A stretch of DNA of 64,000 bases from Petaurus breviceps papuanus. Taxonomy: Eukaryota > Chordata > Mammalia > Diprotodontia > Petauridae. Location of the stretch: the NCBI GenBank assembly GCA_028583685.1, contig JAMXIF010000022.1, positions 1,867,095 to 1,931,094 of the forward strand. The letters are read 5' to 3'. The notes beneath the pieces are model-generated. The model did no database searches and had not been told where the DNA came from. It saw only the letters and a list, made by a program, of their open reading frames with translations. A program made the position numbers and the translations under genes. Shown here piece by piece: positions 21,855 to 33,421 of the stretch. The first letter of the stretch is position 1, and each line of letters begins with the position of its first letter.

Positions 21855-22410
21855 AATACTGCCACACTGACATTTCTTCAGAGATCTTACCATGCCACTT
21901 CTCTGCTCAAAATACTTCAAAGATTCCTGTGGTGCTCTTTATAACTGGAGTTAAGGGATGTGAGTTCAGGTCCTATCCCTGTCACCTCCTGCCTGCCTTT
22001 GTTGAATCACTTCTCTCTGGGACTCAGTTTCCTCATTTGGAAAATAAGGGGGTTGGACTAACTGGTCTTGGAGGTCCTTTTCAGCTCTAGTGTTGTTATC
22101 ACCGTCAAAAATCCACTACCAGCCTGGTGCTCAGGGCTTTCCATAACTTGGCTTCCAACTCCTATTTGCAGCCTTTTCTCAAACTGTTGTCTTCCATGTA
22201 TTCTATGCTGCAGCCAAAGTGGACCTGGGCTACTCCATATGGTCCCACTTGATCCTGTTTTTTGTCTCATGCTGATTCCTCTGTCTGAAATGCTCTCTGC
22301 TCCACTGTCTGCCTGTTGAATTGCTACTTAAATCTACAACTCTCTGCCCTCTCTTCTTCTTCCTCTTTCTTCCCCCCTTCCCCTTCTCCCTTTCTTCTCC
22401 CCCCCTTCTC
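21855..22410 (+). repeat. L2 LINE interrupted by a MIR SINE
   Basis: The L2 phrase 'CACTTCTCTGCTCAAAATAC' to about 21950 resumes after the SINE as 'AATCCACTACCAGCCTGGTG' and continues to about 22340. Between them, 21955-22105 is a + strand MIR-like SINE ending in a CR1/L3-type phrase (GGAGGTCCTTTTCAGCTCTA). A CT-rich patch follows at 22345-22435. Confidence 0.65.
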
Positions 22411-23480
22411 TTTTTCTCTCTTCTTCCTCCCTCAGGCCCCTAGGTAATCAAGGTCCCTCCTTGAAGCAAACAATTCCCTCTTTATGCTACTTTTCAATAG
22501 GGTTTCTAGAAATGGGAAAATCATAGTCTCCTGAAGTGGCTTGTCTTATCCAGTTAAAATCTACTGCTGCCAAGCAGTGATGGCAACTCTCTGGACTCCA
22601 CTGTTTCTACAAATAAAATGGAGGGACTGGACTAGAATTACCTCTTCTGTCTCCTGTGTCTCTGATATTCTATGAATCTTATTTCCCAAATCCTCTTCTC
22701 ACTTTAACATTCTATGTTCTGTGAACCTTTTTCCAGCTCTACATTCGGGGATCAAAGGGATCTTCCAGCTCGGATGTTCAGTACTTTGAGTTCTAAGGCT
22801 TCTTCTCACCCCTGATGTTCTAGGGGATTCCTGCATTAGGCAGGAATTTGGACTGGATGACAACCAAGGACTTTTCTAGTGCTAACAATTGATGGTTTTA
22901 CGATTTCAGCTATAACAACAACAGTGATATTAGCTGAAATGTATAGAGTACTTTACAGTTGAGTTTGTATCCTCATCACAACCTTGGATGGTACTGCAGG
23001 TATTTTCATCTTTATTTTATGGCTAAGGAATCTGGGGCTCAGGTGAAGTGACTTGCCCAAAGTCACATAGCTAGGAAGTGGCAGAGAAGAGATAGGACCT
23101 TAGAGGTGCCACCATGAAACTATTGGAGTTGATGTCCATCTTCCCTTCCCACCCAGTGTAGGAATCCTTCTAGCATCTCTGTTAAATGGTTCATCCAGAC
23201 CCTGCTGAAAACGTTCAGTGAGAGTGAGTGAGCTCTCTCTGCCCTACCAGGTGCAGAGCATTGTCCTGAGCTTTTACATTGTAAGAGCTGGAAGGGACCT
23301 TAGTGATCCTCTGCTATAATTCCCTCCTCGAAAAGAGGAAACAGAGGTTCCTCAAGGTGATGGGACTTGCTCACCCATAGCTAGTTAGTGGTAGGGTGGA
23401 GAGAAGGTCCCACATCTCTCTCTTGACCCCCATTGAAGGGCATTTATGGTTGTCTAGCTCTCATTAGGTTTTGACATCTA
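22411..23480. repeat. CR1/L3-tail array, MIR3 SINE and L3 scraps
   Basis: Positions 22640-22830 repeat a degenerate 'CTTCCAGCTC...ATGTTCT' unit four or five times. Positions 22910-23110 are a reverse MIR3 SINE. Positions 23150-23420 are a mosaic of CR1/L3-like and MIR pieces (GGAAGGGACCTTAGTGATCC). Confidence 0.5.
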
Positions 23481-23689
23481 CCTGACATTTACCTCAAGAC
23501 AACAAATATTATGTTTCAAAGGCCATGCTGGGTGCTTGAGGCACAGAGACAAAGTAAAATTGTTCTTGCCCTCAAGCAACTTTCATTTCACTGGAAGGGG
23601 TAGGACATAAACAACTATGTATAGTATGGTGGAACCTGATGATGAAGAAAGCATTAAGAAGTAGGGTTCAGAGGTAGCTTCAGAGGAGC

Positions 23690-23945
23690 CAGCTGGGTGG
23701 TTCAGTGGATAGAGTGCTGGTCCCAGAGTCAGGAAGACCTGAGGTCAAATTATGACCCAGATACTTGCTAGCTGTGTGACCCTAGGCAAGTCATTTAATT
23801 TCTCTATGCCTCAGTCTCCTCAATTGTAAAACGGAAATAATAGTAGCACCTTCTTCCCAGGGTTGCTGTGAGGATCAAAAGTGAGATAACAATTGTAAAC
23901 ACTTCGCAAACCTTAAAGTGCCATTTAAATGCTAGCTATTAGGAA
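23690..23945 (+). repeat. MIR3/CORE-type SINE
   Basis: The head is 'GGGTGGTTCAGTGGATAGAG', the centre 'GCTAGCTGTGTGACCCTAGG', and the tail 'TTAAAGTGCCATTTAAATGC' plus 'TAGCTATTA'. All parts are present. Confidence 0.8.
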
Positions 23946-24632
23946 GCAACAGAGTTGAGTGTTGAAAGAAGGTGAAGAATATAAGAGGTCAAAAGGGTAA
24001 GGGAGTGTTTTCTAAGAATGGGAAATGGCTTCTGGATGTATAAGAGAGTAGAAGATTGAGTATTGAATTTGGGGGACAGCTAGTAGTACAATTTGGTTGT
24101 AACATAGAGTTTGTGAAGGGAGTAGTATGAAATAAGGCAGGGAAAGGCCAATTGGCAGAGGCCCTTAAATGCCCAACTATGGAGTTTGTATTTTATCCCA
24201 TAGGTCATAGGGAGGCACTGATTATTTTTGATCAGAGGAGTGGAATAATCAGAACTATGCCTTAGGAAGGTTATTTGGCAGTTGTGTGGAAGATTGATTG
24301 GATGAAAGAGGCATGGGAAGCAGGAATACCAATGAGGAAGTTATGACCACAATTGTAGTGAGGGGTTGTAAGGACCTGAGCAAGAGTGGTCCCTCCATAA
24401 TTGGAGTGAATAGATGAATGTGAGAGATGTCATGGAGGTAGAAGAGACAAGACCTGGAGGAGGAGGGAAAGGGAGGGCTTAAAAATGGATGATTTAGGCA
24501 CTAGCAGTACCATACACAGAAACAGAGATGTTAGAAGATATGTTGGGTTTCCAGGTGAGGATAATGACTTGTTTTTTTTGGACTTGTTGAGTTGAGTTGT
24601 CTATTCAGGCCTATCCAACAGATAGTTGGCAT

Positions 24633-24826
24633 GGAGAGAGATGGAGGGAGAGAGAGATGGAGAAAGAGATGTGGAGGGTGGGAGAGAGAAAGGGGGAGAG
24701 AGAGAGAGGGAGAGAGAGAGAGAGAGNNNNNNNNNNNNNNNNNNNNNNNNNNNNNNNNNNNNNNNNNNNNNNNNNNNNNNNNNNNNNNNNNNNNNNNNNN
24801 NNNNNNNNNNNNNNNNNNNNNNNNNN

Positions 24827-24865
<39 letters not shown>
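24633..24865. repeat. (GA)n tract containing a 100-N gap
   Basis: Purine-rich GAGAGG becomes pure (AG)n on both sides of the N run at 24727-24826. The gap is therefore most likely a collapsed or unsequenced part of the same microsatellite. The open frames reported across it are artefacts. Confidence 0.92.
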
Positions 24866-24868
<3 letters not shown>

Positions 24869-25416
24869 ATTTGGGAGTCATCTGCGAAGAGATGATCCTT
24901 GAACCCAAGGGAACAGATGAGGTATCCAAGAAAATCCATGTAGAGAGGGGAGAGAAGAGAGTCTAGGACAGAGGCCTAGGAAATACCCCCATTAATGGGA
25001 CAGGAGATACATGATGATCAAGAAGAGGAGACTGAGGAACAGTCAGGTAGGAGAACCGGGAGAGAAAGATGCCAGGAAGCCAAAGGGGCAGACAATGTCC
25101 TGAAGAAAAGTGGTGCCCCAAAGTATTAAAAGCTTCAGGGAGGTCAAAGAAGATGAGGACTGAGAAAAGGCCACCATATTTAGCAGTCAGGAGTTTGTTG
25201 GTAATATTGGAGAAAGCAGTTTCAGTTGAGTAGTGAGACTGGAAGCCAGATTGTAAGAAACTGAAAAGTGAGTGGGTAGTGAGGAAATTGAGCTAGCCAG
25301 TAGCTTAGATGCTTCTTTCTAAGAGTTTGGCAATGAAAAGGAGGAGAGACAGAGGATGATAGCTTGAGGGCACTGGGTGGGGGCCGGCGCTAATGAAGGT
25401 TTCTTACCTGCACAAG

Positions 25417-25685
25417 GGGCAGCTAGGTGGCCCAGTAGATAGAGCCCTTGGCCTGATGTCAGGAAGATGAGTCTTTCTGAGTTCAAATCCAGCCTCAGAC
25501 ACTTCCTAGCTGGGTGACCCTGGGCAAATCCTTAACCCTGTTTACCTCAGTTTCCTCATTGGTTAAATGAACTGGAGAAGGAAGTGGCAAACCACTCCAG
25601 TATCTTTGCCAAGAAAACTCCAAATGGATCACGAAGAGTTGGACACGACTGAAAACGACTGAACATCACTGAACAACACCTGAGC
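25417..25685 (+). repeat. MAR1 SINE, full length
   Basis: It begins 'GGGGCAGCTAGGTGGCCCAG' and ends 'GTTGGACACGACTGAAAACG' plus 'ACTGAACAACACC'. It is one of the best-preserved MAR1 copies here. Confidence 0.9.
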
Positions 25686-26229
25686 AGACAAGCAGGTGTT
25701 TGTTGGCAGCCAGTAGAATGAAGATTTTGCACACAAACATATTGTTGCATGAATATTTCTACTGGCTCTCACATACATGCATATACGTGTGTATATGCAT
25801 ATGTATATATACAATGTACAATATTTTAAAGACACATTTATTTGTTGGGGAAAGTCCTAGTGGAGACAGGAGGGGATAAGATGGATGACATAGGTAAGCC
25901 ATGGAAAGGAGGTCAGTTTCTTCTCTAGAGCTAGAAGTGAAGGAAGAGGGATTTTGAGGTATGGCGCAGGGCAGAAAGAGTAGTATATGATGGATCTTTT
26001 CTCAGAAAAAGAAGGAGTACAGGGCATTTGCTTAATAAGGAAGCATGGGTGGGAGGATGCTCTAGGGGCCTGAGGAAAGGAGAAGACTCAGAACAACGCT
26101 GAAGAGGGTGATATAATCAAGGAAGAATAACAGGTCTCCTGTTCATCAGTGAGGGCCCAGCTGAGAGCAAATCACCTGAATTTGTTTGACTTCCTTCTCC
26201 TTCCAGGGCTGAGCAGAACCAAATGTAGA
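25686..26229. other. TA/CA-rich patch and unnamed ancient family
   Basis: Positions 25765-25815 are an alternating TATGCATA-type simple repeat. Positions 25850-26150 resemble the ancient family (TGGGTGGGAGGATGCTCTAG). Confidence 0.4.
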
Positions 26230-26885
26230 AGTGGTAGGGACTTGGGCAGCCAGCTAGTGCAACTCAGTCCTATATATGAATCCCCTCTACCACCTATCTG
26301 ATAACTAGTCATCCAGCTCTTTTTGAAGACCTCCAGTGAAAGGGAACCCACTCCTCTTGGATCTAGTCAGCCCATTCCACTTTGAGGTAAATTTCTACAG
26401 TTAGGATATTTTTTTTCTTACCCCAAGCCCAAATTTGTCTCTCTTCAGCTTTTGCCTATTTTCCTTCTGGACCAATCAGAACAGTACAATGTCTCATCCA
26501 TCTAGCATCTCCTGATTGTTGAAAACAGAATTATTATATGCCCCTTGAATCTTAATTCTCCATGCTAATCGTCAACCTTGCCCCTTCAGTGGACCCTCAT
26601 ATGGTATTACCTTTAGACCTCTTACCCTACTCTGGACTTTCAAACCTGTTTTATATGGAAATGTCTTCCCAAGCACCCCCAGAGTACTCTCCTTTGGTTT
26701 TACTTAGAAATAGAAGGCCAGCCATTGAGCCTTTGCGAACCTCCTAGCCTTCTATGCTCCAAATCCCTTCTTCCCTTCAGCTATTTGTAGAGATTGAGTG
26801 ATTATAACCTTTGGGAGTCCTTTCAAGATGCTTGGCCAGTTCCTTCAACTGGTTTTCATGGTATTAGCATATTTATAATGCTTAT
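26230..26885. repeat. CR1/L3-like LINE fragment
   Basis: The phrases 'CAGCCCATTCCACTTTGAGG', 'AATTTCTACAGTTAGGATAT' and 'CCCAAATTTGTCTCTCTTCA' match the recurrent CR1/L3 internal pattern of mammals. The 61-codon frame at 26562-26747 lies inside this repeat. Confidence 0.6.
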
Positions 26886-27269
26886 AACATGAAGGTGCCA
26901 CCTCCTAAAAGAAATCTTTCCCAACTGCCTTAATTGTCAATTTGTGTTCTCTTTTTAAAGAACACATTAACACAAAGTTAACTTCACCGAGTAGCCATTT
27001 TCTCCCCCTTTTTGTAGAATGTAAGCTGCTTCTGGGCAAGGATTTTTCATTTGTGTTTGTATGCCTGGTGTCTAATATATAGTAGTAGGCATTAATGAAT
27101 GTTTCCTGAATTGAATTTAACTGAATTTTATCAGGGTGAGAAGCCCCATGGTCATTGCAAATCATACGCCTGAGTGGATAAACTTTGTAATTGTGAGGAA
27201 AGTATTGTGAGCCTTAAAAGGCTACATAAATATGGAAAACATCCTTTGGTGATCATTCTCCTAGTGATT
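26886..27269 (+). repeat. L2-type end and spacer
   Basis: Positions 26900-27120 contain 'GTAGAATGTAAGCTGCTTCT' and 'AATGAATGTTTCCTGAATTG', an L2 terminus. Positions 27120-27269 are unassigned. Confidence 0.55.
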
Positions 27270-27450
27270 GGTCATCCCTGGTTGGCCTTGGGTGACAGGC
27301 CAACAAGCCATCCTCCCCATTGGCCTTGGGTGACAGACATACAAACCATTCCCCTTTGACACTGGTTAACAGACATGCAAGCCATGCCATGTTGGCCTTG
27401 GGTAACGGCCACAGAAGCTCTCCCATACTGATCTTGGGTGACAGAGAGTC
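27270..27450. repeat. Minisatellite, about five units of 35-38 bp
   Basis: The core TTGGCCTTGGGTGACAG begins near 27282 and 27320, a degraded copy (CACTGGTTAACAG) near 27358, then copies near 27391 and 27428. Two overlapping minus-strand frames stay open across it (13-residue periodicity, VTQGQ-like), which follows from the repeat structure and is not evidence for a protein. Confidence 0.8.
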
Positions 27451-28470
27451 CATTGCAGGGCCCAATTTTGAACTTTTGGTCTGATCTGTCTGAGTTCCTG
27501 CCTACTGGCATGGCCTAGATAAGAGGGCTCAGCATCACCCCCATGCTACAATGAGATGTTGGAGGAGGACGCCTAATGAAGTCTTAAATAATGGGATGCA
27601 ATCTATATTTGTGGCATGTTGACTAAATATGAAATGTCATATACAATGTTTTCCAGACTCCTTACTATCCTGGATGCTCTCCTGTGAACGTGCATTGACT
27701 TTTGTTTGAGGGTGAAAGCTAGACTTTCCAGAGTAGTTCCACATTTTGCTATATGGGAATATAGTATATTATAGTATATGGGAATATAGCATAGTATATA
27801 TAGAAATAGAGAGTATATGCTGTGCCAACCAGCTTTATTGAGGCACAACATGGTGGAGTGGAAAGGACATTGGACGTGGAGGCATGAATCCTAGCCGAGG
27901 TGTGATTCATGTGACCATGGTCAAGCTACCTTACCTCTGAGTCTCAGTTTTGTTGTTTGTAAAATGGGTGTAACACTATTAATACTGCTAATATCCTGTA
28001 CACCTTCTCATGTTATATATATTTGAACTTGATCAAGGCCCTGTGCTCACCCTCTGGGGATATAGTGGAGATTAAGATAGAACCTCTGGCCTCAAGGGCT
28101 TCATTGTCTAGTCGGGGAGGAAAATTCATATGGAAAAATTAACTATAAGGTAGTATACACTTGTGTAGCTAAATTGAGGGTCATAGATGAGCAGAGTTCA
28201 AAGAGCCCTTCTTAGAGAGCATGTCCAGCCCTCTCACTTCCATAGGTGGGAATTTTGTCCCCAAGAAGGGAAGTGACGTGCTCAAAGTCATATGAGGTCT
28301 CATTGACAAAACCAGGACTGGTACCCAAAGACCTGGGGTAGTGGGACCATGACAACTTTTAAAGCTGGTAGGAACTTAATCAGAGACAGAAATCCTATTG
28401 GAAGAGTGAAGAGGAGGGAGTTTGTTGGTGACATGAACATAGCAAGAAGATTTTAAAAAGACTTAAAAAC
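27451..28470. repeat. AT-rich patch, MIR SINEs and ancient family
   Basis: Positions 27745-27815 are an AT-rich near-palindromic patch (ATAGTATATTATAGTATATG). Positions 27845-28000 are a + strand MIR (GGTGGAGTGGAAAGGACATT). Positions 28010-28160 are the ancient family (CTCAAGGGCTTCATTGTCTA). Positions 28180-28330 are a reverse MIR. Confidence 0.5.
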
Positions 28471-29560
28471 ATCTTTTTTGGAAAGCTCTCCCCTACCCTA
28501 AACTCAGTTTCTTAGAGCTAACATGTTGGTACATTTCTCAAAGAGCAAGGAAAGACTGATTTATAGGAAAAAAAGAGGTTGTTGAAAAATAATTTTTCCC
28601 ACACTTCATCTAACACTTACTGAAAGGGAAGATGGGAATCAATTTCCAGGAATCAGATGCCTGGCCTCAATTTGTCCCTGGGATGTGGTAGACCCTAGTG
28701 CTGAAACCTGCTTGGCTAGGAACTTAGGATGAGATGATGCCCCATGTGATGTCAGCAGCCTGCCCTTGTTCTCCTCCATGAAGTCTTTCTTGACTGTTCC
28801 TCTACCTGGTGCTCTTCTTCTCATGATCCATAGTGCCTGGCTGTGGGAGACCTCATCAGACACCTGCTGTAACTGGTTAATGTTCAGTTTGTGACCAGAG
28901 CCAGGGTTTGGGTTGGGTATGCTGGGAAATGTTGAAAAATGGCTCTCTGAAAATACCCAGCACCCTTTTAAGTTTAATCTGCATTACAAATATTTTCTCT
29001 ATCACTTTCTTAAGTCTTGACAATCAAAAAACAGTATATCAGGTCCTGTGTGTTGGTTCCCTAGATGTAAATTCTCACCCTGAAAATTTATCAGTCAGTT
29101 GTAGTAAGCTGTATGTGTGTGCTATAGCCACCCTTAGGTGGGTAGGAACACGAGAAAGAAAACTGAACCATGCCCTGGTTGTGGCAGAGAGACAACACCT
29201 ACGGGAGACTGAGAGAGCATGGGAATGAGTCACGGTGGACGATTGTGGGTTGATGCCCAGGTCTGATCAAGAATGTCAAGAAAGTGACAGTGAATTTAGG
29301 GGAACAGGATGCTGGCAGGTCAGCTCAGTTAAGTGTCTGAATGTTGAACACTGGCCTCAGAATCAGGGAGGGAAAAAGGGGAGGGCCTCTAGCTAGGGAG
29401 AGTCAGGGGCAGGTAACAGCAGGGAGTGAAAAGGATCGATGTTTATAGGGTCCCTGGACTTTGGATGAAAATCCGCCACTGAGGGGAGAGTCCTCAGGCT
29501 TATCCGTGTAATTGCCCTATCGGTTCTCTAACATCAAACACCCTCTCCTCCTTCCCCTGC
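28471..29560. other. Mostly unrecognised sequence
   Basis: About 1.1 kb has no repeat that can be named. Frames at 28639-28863 (minus) and 28908-29228 (plus, 106 codons) have no domain and no splice context. Confidence 0.45.
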
Positions 29561-30705
29561 CCCAGCTCATCAATTAATCACTTATTAAGTATCTGTTACA
29601 TGCTTAGATGTTGTGGATAGAAAGACAAATGAAATAGGTCCTGCCCTCCAGGAACTTACTATCCCATGGGGGAAAAATGTCTATACATAGAAGTACACCC
29701 AAATTGAATGCACAGTAAATACTAGGTAATATAGGCAGGGGAGGCACTACCGTGTTTCCCCGATAATAAGACCTATCCCGAAAGTAAGCCCTCCCCTTAC
29801 TGTGTAAGATTCCTCTAAAATAAGCCCTCCCCCGAAAATAAGCCCTATTGAGATTGCTGCTGTAGTGAAAGTGATCCCCTGCGCTACACGCTACATTACG
29901 GTACCCTCTGTATGCACCGTCCCCCACCCCCGTGAAACGCATGCCGTGCTCCGAGCTGCATCCAATCAGAGCTGCAGCAGTGAGCGCGTCATCCTGTCCT
30001 TTATTGAATTCATTATTGAATAAAGGTACATTTTTTGTTCACATTTACCTGTTTATTAAAATTGCTGTCGATGTTCATTAAAATAAGCCCTCCCCTGAAA
30101 ATAAGCCCTCTGGTGTTTTTCTGTCCAAAAAAATTAATAAGACAGTGTCTTATTATCGGGGAAACACGGTAGCAATTGGGGTGTGTCTGGGGGAGTCAGG
30201 GAAGTCCTCTTGTGGCAATTCATGTGTGAGCTGAGCTTTAAGATGCTATGATGAGAAGGGAGCCCATTCCTTGTGTGGGTGAGGGTGGGGGAAATTGTAA
30301 AGGTAAGGGAATAGGAGATAGGATGTCATATACTGTGTGAATGGAATTAATGTTTAATAAGGTGAGAAATATAGACTGGAGCCAGGTTGTGCAAGGCTTT
30401 AAATTCCAGAGGAATCTGTATTTGAACCTAGTGGCAATAGGGAGACACTTGAGTTTGTAGAGCAGGGGAGTGACATGGTCAGGCCGGTGTTTGAAGGATA
30501 TTTCTTTGGCTACTTTGGATGACTTGTTGGAGAGTGGAGAGGCTAGAAGAACCAGAAGCCTGTTGCAGTAGCTCAGCCAAGAGGTGATAAATATCTGAAC
30601 TGGGGATGTGGCTGTTTGAGTGGAGAGATATCATGTAGGTTCAGTCAACAGAAATTGTTCTCTCAGGATATTTAAGGATGGGAGTCCCACTACCTTTAGG
30701 GCTGA
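29561..30705 (+). repeat. Unnamed ancient family, best-preserved copy
   Basis: This copy includes 'CCCTCCAGGAACTTACTATC', 'GGCAGGGGAGGCACTA' and 'GCAATTGGGGTGTGTCTGG' around the MITE, then 'GGGAGACACTTGAGTTTGTA', 'GGGGAGTGACATGGTCAGG' and 'CCTGTTGCAGTAGCTCAGCC'. It received both the TA-flanked MITE and the ERV insertion, so it is older than both. Confidence 0.6.
29748..30171. mobile_element. TA-flanked MITE, Tc1/mariner-like
   Basis: The element spans 29750-30169 (420 bp). It has perfect 23-bp terminal inverted repeats starting CCGTGTTTCCCCGATAATA, with TA on both sides (29748-29749, 30170-30171). Subterminal regions repeat AAAATAAGCCCTCCCC several times. The flanks join to read GAGGCAC-TA-GCAATTGGG, the expected continuous sequence of the host repeat, so TA was the target. 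No transposase frame is present. The TA target points to the Tc1/mariner superfamily, but the family name is not known to me. Perfect terminal repeats suggest a recent insertion compared with the host repeat. Confidence 0.85.
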
Positions 30706-30711
30706 GACCTT

Positions 30712-32067
30712 GTGATAGTAATGGAATGTGGTTTAACAATATATTGGAAGAATGGATCAACTACTGTGACTAGGGCACTGATTGATACTGGGGCTGAGGC
30801 CACACTTATCTATGGAAACCCTGATAAGTTTAAACATGGAACTCCTATTACCATCACGGGTCTAGGAGGTGCTGAAATATCAGCCAGACAGGTTAAAATA
30901 ACAATGAAAATTGGGCAGTTACCTAAGAAAGAATATACTGTGGTTGTTGTACCCATTCCTGAATACATCATTGGGATAGATGTATTGAGAGGCATGACAC
31001 TGAATTTACCTGAAGGGAGATACCAATTTGCTGTGAGGAAGATAGGAATTAATACAGTTTTAGTGGGAAAACTAAAAATGGACCCAATCACTTTACCTGA
31101 ACCTTCTGAAGTAATTACTTTAAAACAGTATCGTGTGCCAGGTGGGCAAGATGAAATTACCACTACTATAAAGGAATATGTTGAAGCAGGAGTGTTGGTC
31201 CCTACAACCACAAGATGGAATAATCCTGTCTGGCCAGTAAGAAAATCAGATGGGACATGGAGAATGACTGTGGATTATAGACAGTTGAATAAGGTGACTC
31301 CTTCTTTGTATGCTGCTGTTCCAGATACCATCACCTTAATAGAAAGGATCCAGAAATATGATGGGACTTGGTATGCAGTTATTGACTTGGCAAATGCCTT
31401 CTTCACCATCCCAATAGACCCTAAACAATGGGACCACTTCGCTTTCACTTGGCAGGGTAGACAATATACTTTCACCCGCTTGCCACAAGGGTACATACAT
31501 AGCCCCACTATTTGTCACAGGATTGTGGCTGAACAGTTGGATGAATTAAAGCTACCTGGTGTACAGCTTACCCACTACATTGATGATATCATGATACAGG
31601 GAAAAGATGCAAAAGTAGTGGAAAGGAGTTTGACCCTTCTAATTGAGCATATGAAAAGTAAAGGGTGGGAAATTAACCCTGCAAAGGTTCAAGGACCAGC
31701 TCAAAATGTGAAATTTTTGGGTATACAATGGAACAAGGGGCTAAGGGAGATTCTTCCTCAAGCCCGACAAAAGATTCAGGATTTTCCTACCCCTACCAAT
31801 AAGAAGGAGGCCCAAAAGTTCATAGGATTGTTTGGATACTGGAGGCACCACATTCCACATTTGGGACAGATTTTAAAATCTTTATATAGAGTCACACGGA
31901 AGAAATATGAATTCGATTGGGGACTTGACCAGAGTAAAGCTTTTGAAGAAGCCAAGGCTGCCATACAATTGGCCCTAGATTTGTGGCCCATGCAAAATGG
32001 TCCAGTGGAATTGCAAGTGACTGTACAAGATGATTATGCAAACTGGAGCTTATGGCGTAGTCTGTAA
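30712..32067 (+). pseudogene. pol: ERV pol-derived region: protease and reverse transcriptase
   Basis: The open frame of 451 codons carries a retroviral aspartic protease core (ALIDTGAEATLI, about residues 22-33) and a reverse transcriptase. RT landmarks are VDYRQLN (about 188), the AVIDLANAFFTIP segment (about 220), LPQGYIHSP (about 255) and THYIDDIM (about 288). The downstream connection region is legible towards the end (KKEAQKFIGLFGYWRHHIP). The frame belongs to a fossil that lacks other retroviral genes. No host function is suggested. Confidence 0.85.
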
Positions 32068-32162
32068 GGAGTACAAAGCATAGTGCCTCTATTTGTTCCA
32101 GGATCCATGGCCATTTAGATTGAGATTGTGATTGTAAGGCCAAGGATCCTGGAGGGGTGGAA

Positions 32163-33421
32163 TGTGATAGTAATGGAATGTGGAGATTCCCCTGTATTGG
32201 GCTTGGTTTTCAAATTGATTGTATTAAAACCCAGAGCTTGTTAATCCCACCTGTGGGATGGACTTTTTGATGTGAAAAGAAAGTCCTGACTGGGAGGAGC
32301 TGGTGACGTAGATTTGGAGAGACACTAGAGAGAGGCAGAAGATTTTTTTTGGAAGCAGCACCTCGTGGAGAGAGAGAGAGGCTAAGAGGATTGCTGGTGG
32401 CTGCTTTGAATTGCCCTGGACTTTTGAGACCTGCCCCCTGAGCTGCCAAGGACTGAGGAGACATGGCTGTTTTGCTGGTACTTTGTTTGTCTGTTTTGAT
32501 GTTATTTTGCCAGATTTGTCCACTGGTGAAAGACTGTCCTTTTGTTGAAGAAGTCCTGGAACCTGGCTGTTCGCTAAGAAGGCCTGCGACTGTCCTGCAG
32601 ACAGAGAGTGAATACTGTCCACTGGTGAGGGACAGTACTGTTGTTGAGAGTGAATACTGTCCACTGGTGAGGGACAGTACTGTTGTTGCAGGGGTCTGGA
32701 GACTGTCCTGCAGACAGAATGAATACTGTCCACTGGTGAGGGACAGTACTGTTGTTGCAGGGGTCTGGGAGCCTTTCTGTTGGTTCAGAAGCCCTGAAGA
32801 AGGATTTTCTTGTTGTATGTTTACAGAAATCCTGGGAGAGGGCTTTGCTAATGTGTTCAGGGGTTCTAGGGCTGTTCTACAGACAGAGGATAAATTCATG
32901 AAGGGACTGGCAATGTATCTTATGGCCTTGCTAAGCCTTGTCTCTCCAGGAACTAAGATTGCTGAGAACTTGCCTCGTGTCAAGATGAAGAAAAGACCTC
33001 CATTTGGGTATTAAGTGCTGTGTTTAAACTTGATGTAACTCTGGGGTAGATTCAATTGTGATCCAGGGGTGGGGAACTTTTGACCTTTTTGTGTTCTATG
33101 GTTGAGCAAATGAATGTATTTTACTTATGTTTGGAAACTAATCTCCATTTGAGAAGAGGGGCTTTGTGGTGGACTTAATTAAGGTATAGCCTAGGGGTGG
33201 AGAAGTATTTGGAACAGAGACTTTGTAATTGATTGAATGATTGGAAAGTCCTGGGGTGGGGTAGGCCTTGGAGATTATTTAATCACACTTAGTAAATGCT
33301 GTATTTTGAATGATGTCATGTTTTGATCTTCTCTGTTCTTGGTTTGTCACTGAATAAAATAGAGAGCACCTATGCTGGTATTTTGAACCTGGGAAGTTGC
33401 CTTGCTTGGTATTACATTACA
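32163..33421 (+). repeat. 3' LTR of the ERV-L-like element
   Basis: The LTR is 1259 bp, starts TGTGATAGTAATGG and ends ATTACA, and is preceded by a purine tract (GGAGGGGTGGAA, 32151-32162). It contains an AATAAA signal at 33353-33358, 63 bp before its end. Between about 32517 and 32760 there are four imperfect tandem or dispersed copies of a unit built on GTCCACTGGTGAGGGACAG. The 183- and 257-codon frames on the two strands follow from this internal repetition. Confidence 0.85.

Larger units (their letters stand above)
23481..25416. repeat. Long unnamed ancient family copy with insertions
   Basis: The repeat 'AGGCCCTTAAATGCCC', 'GGTCATAGGGAGGCACTGAT', 'AGTGGAATAATCAGAACTA' recurs elsewhere in the window in better-preserved forms. 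It is interrupted by a MIR3-type SINE (23690-23945) and by a GA-rich tract with an assembly gap. Positions 24880-25380 appear to continue the same kind of sequence. Confidence 0.5.

Noticed and set aside
24531-24966. Frames of serine-leucine or arginine-glutamate repeats
   Set aside because: They are translations of a (GA)n microsatellite across an N gap.
32224-33014. Frames of 169-257 codons on both strands of the LTR
   Set aside because: They follow from the tandem units inside the LTR, which have a length that keeps frames open. They are not recognised as any viral or host protein.
33063-33100. A CAGGGGTGGGGAAC start resembling the hAT MITE termini inside the ERV LTR
   Set aside because: There is no inverted partner arm and no 8-bp duplication. 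It is about 15 bases of similarity within sequence that belongs to the LTR.
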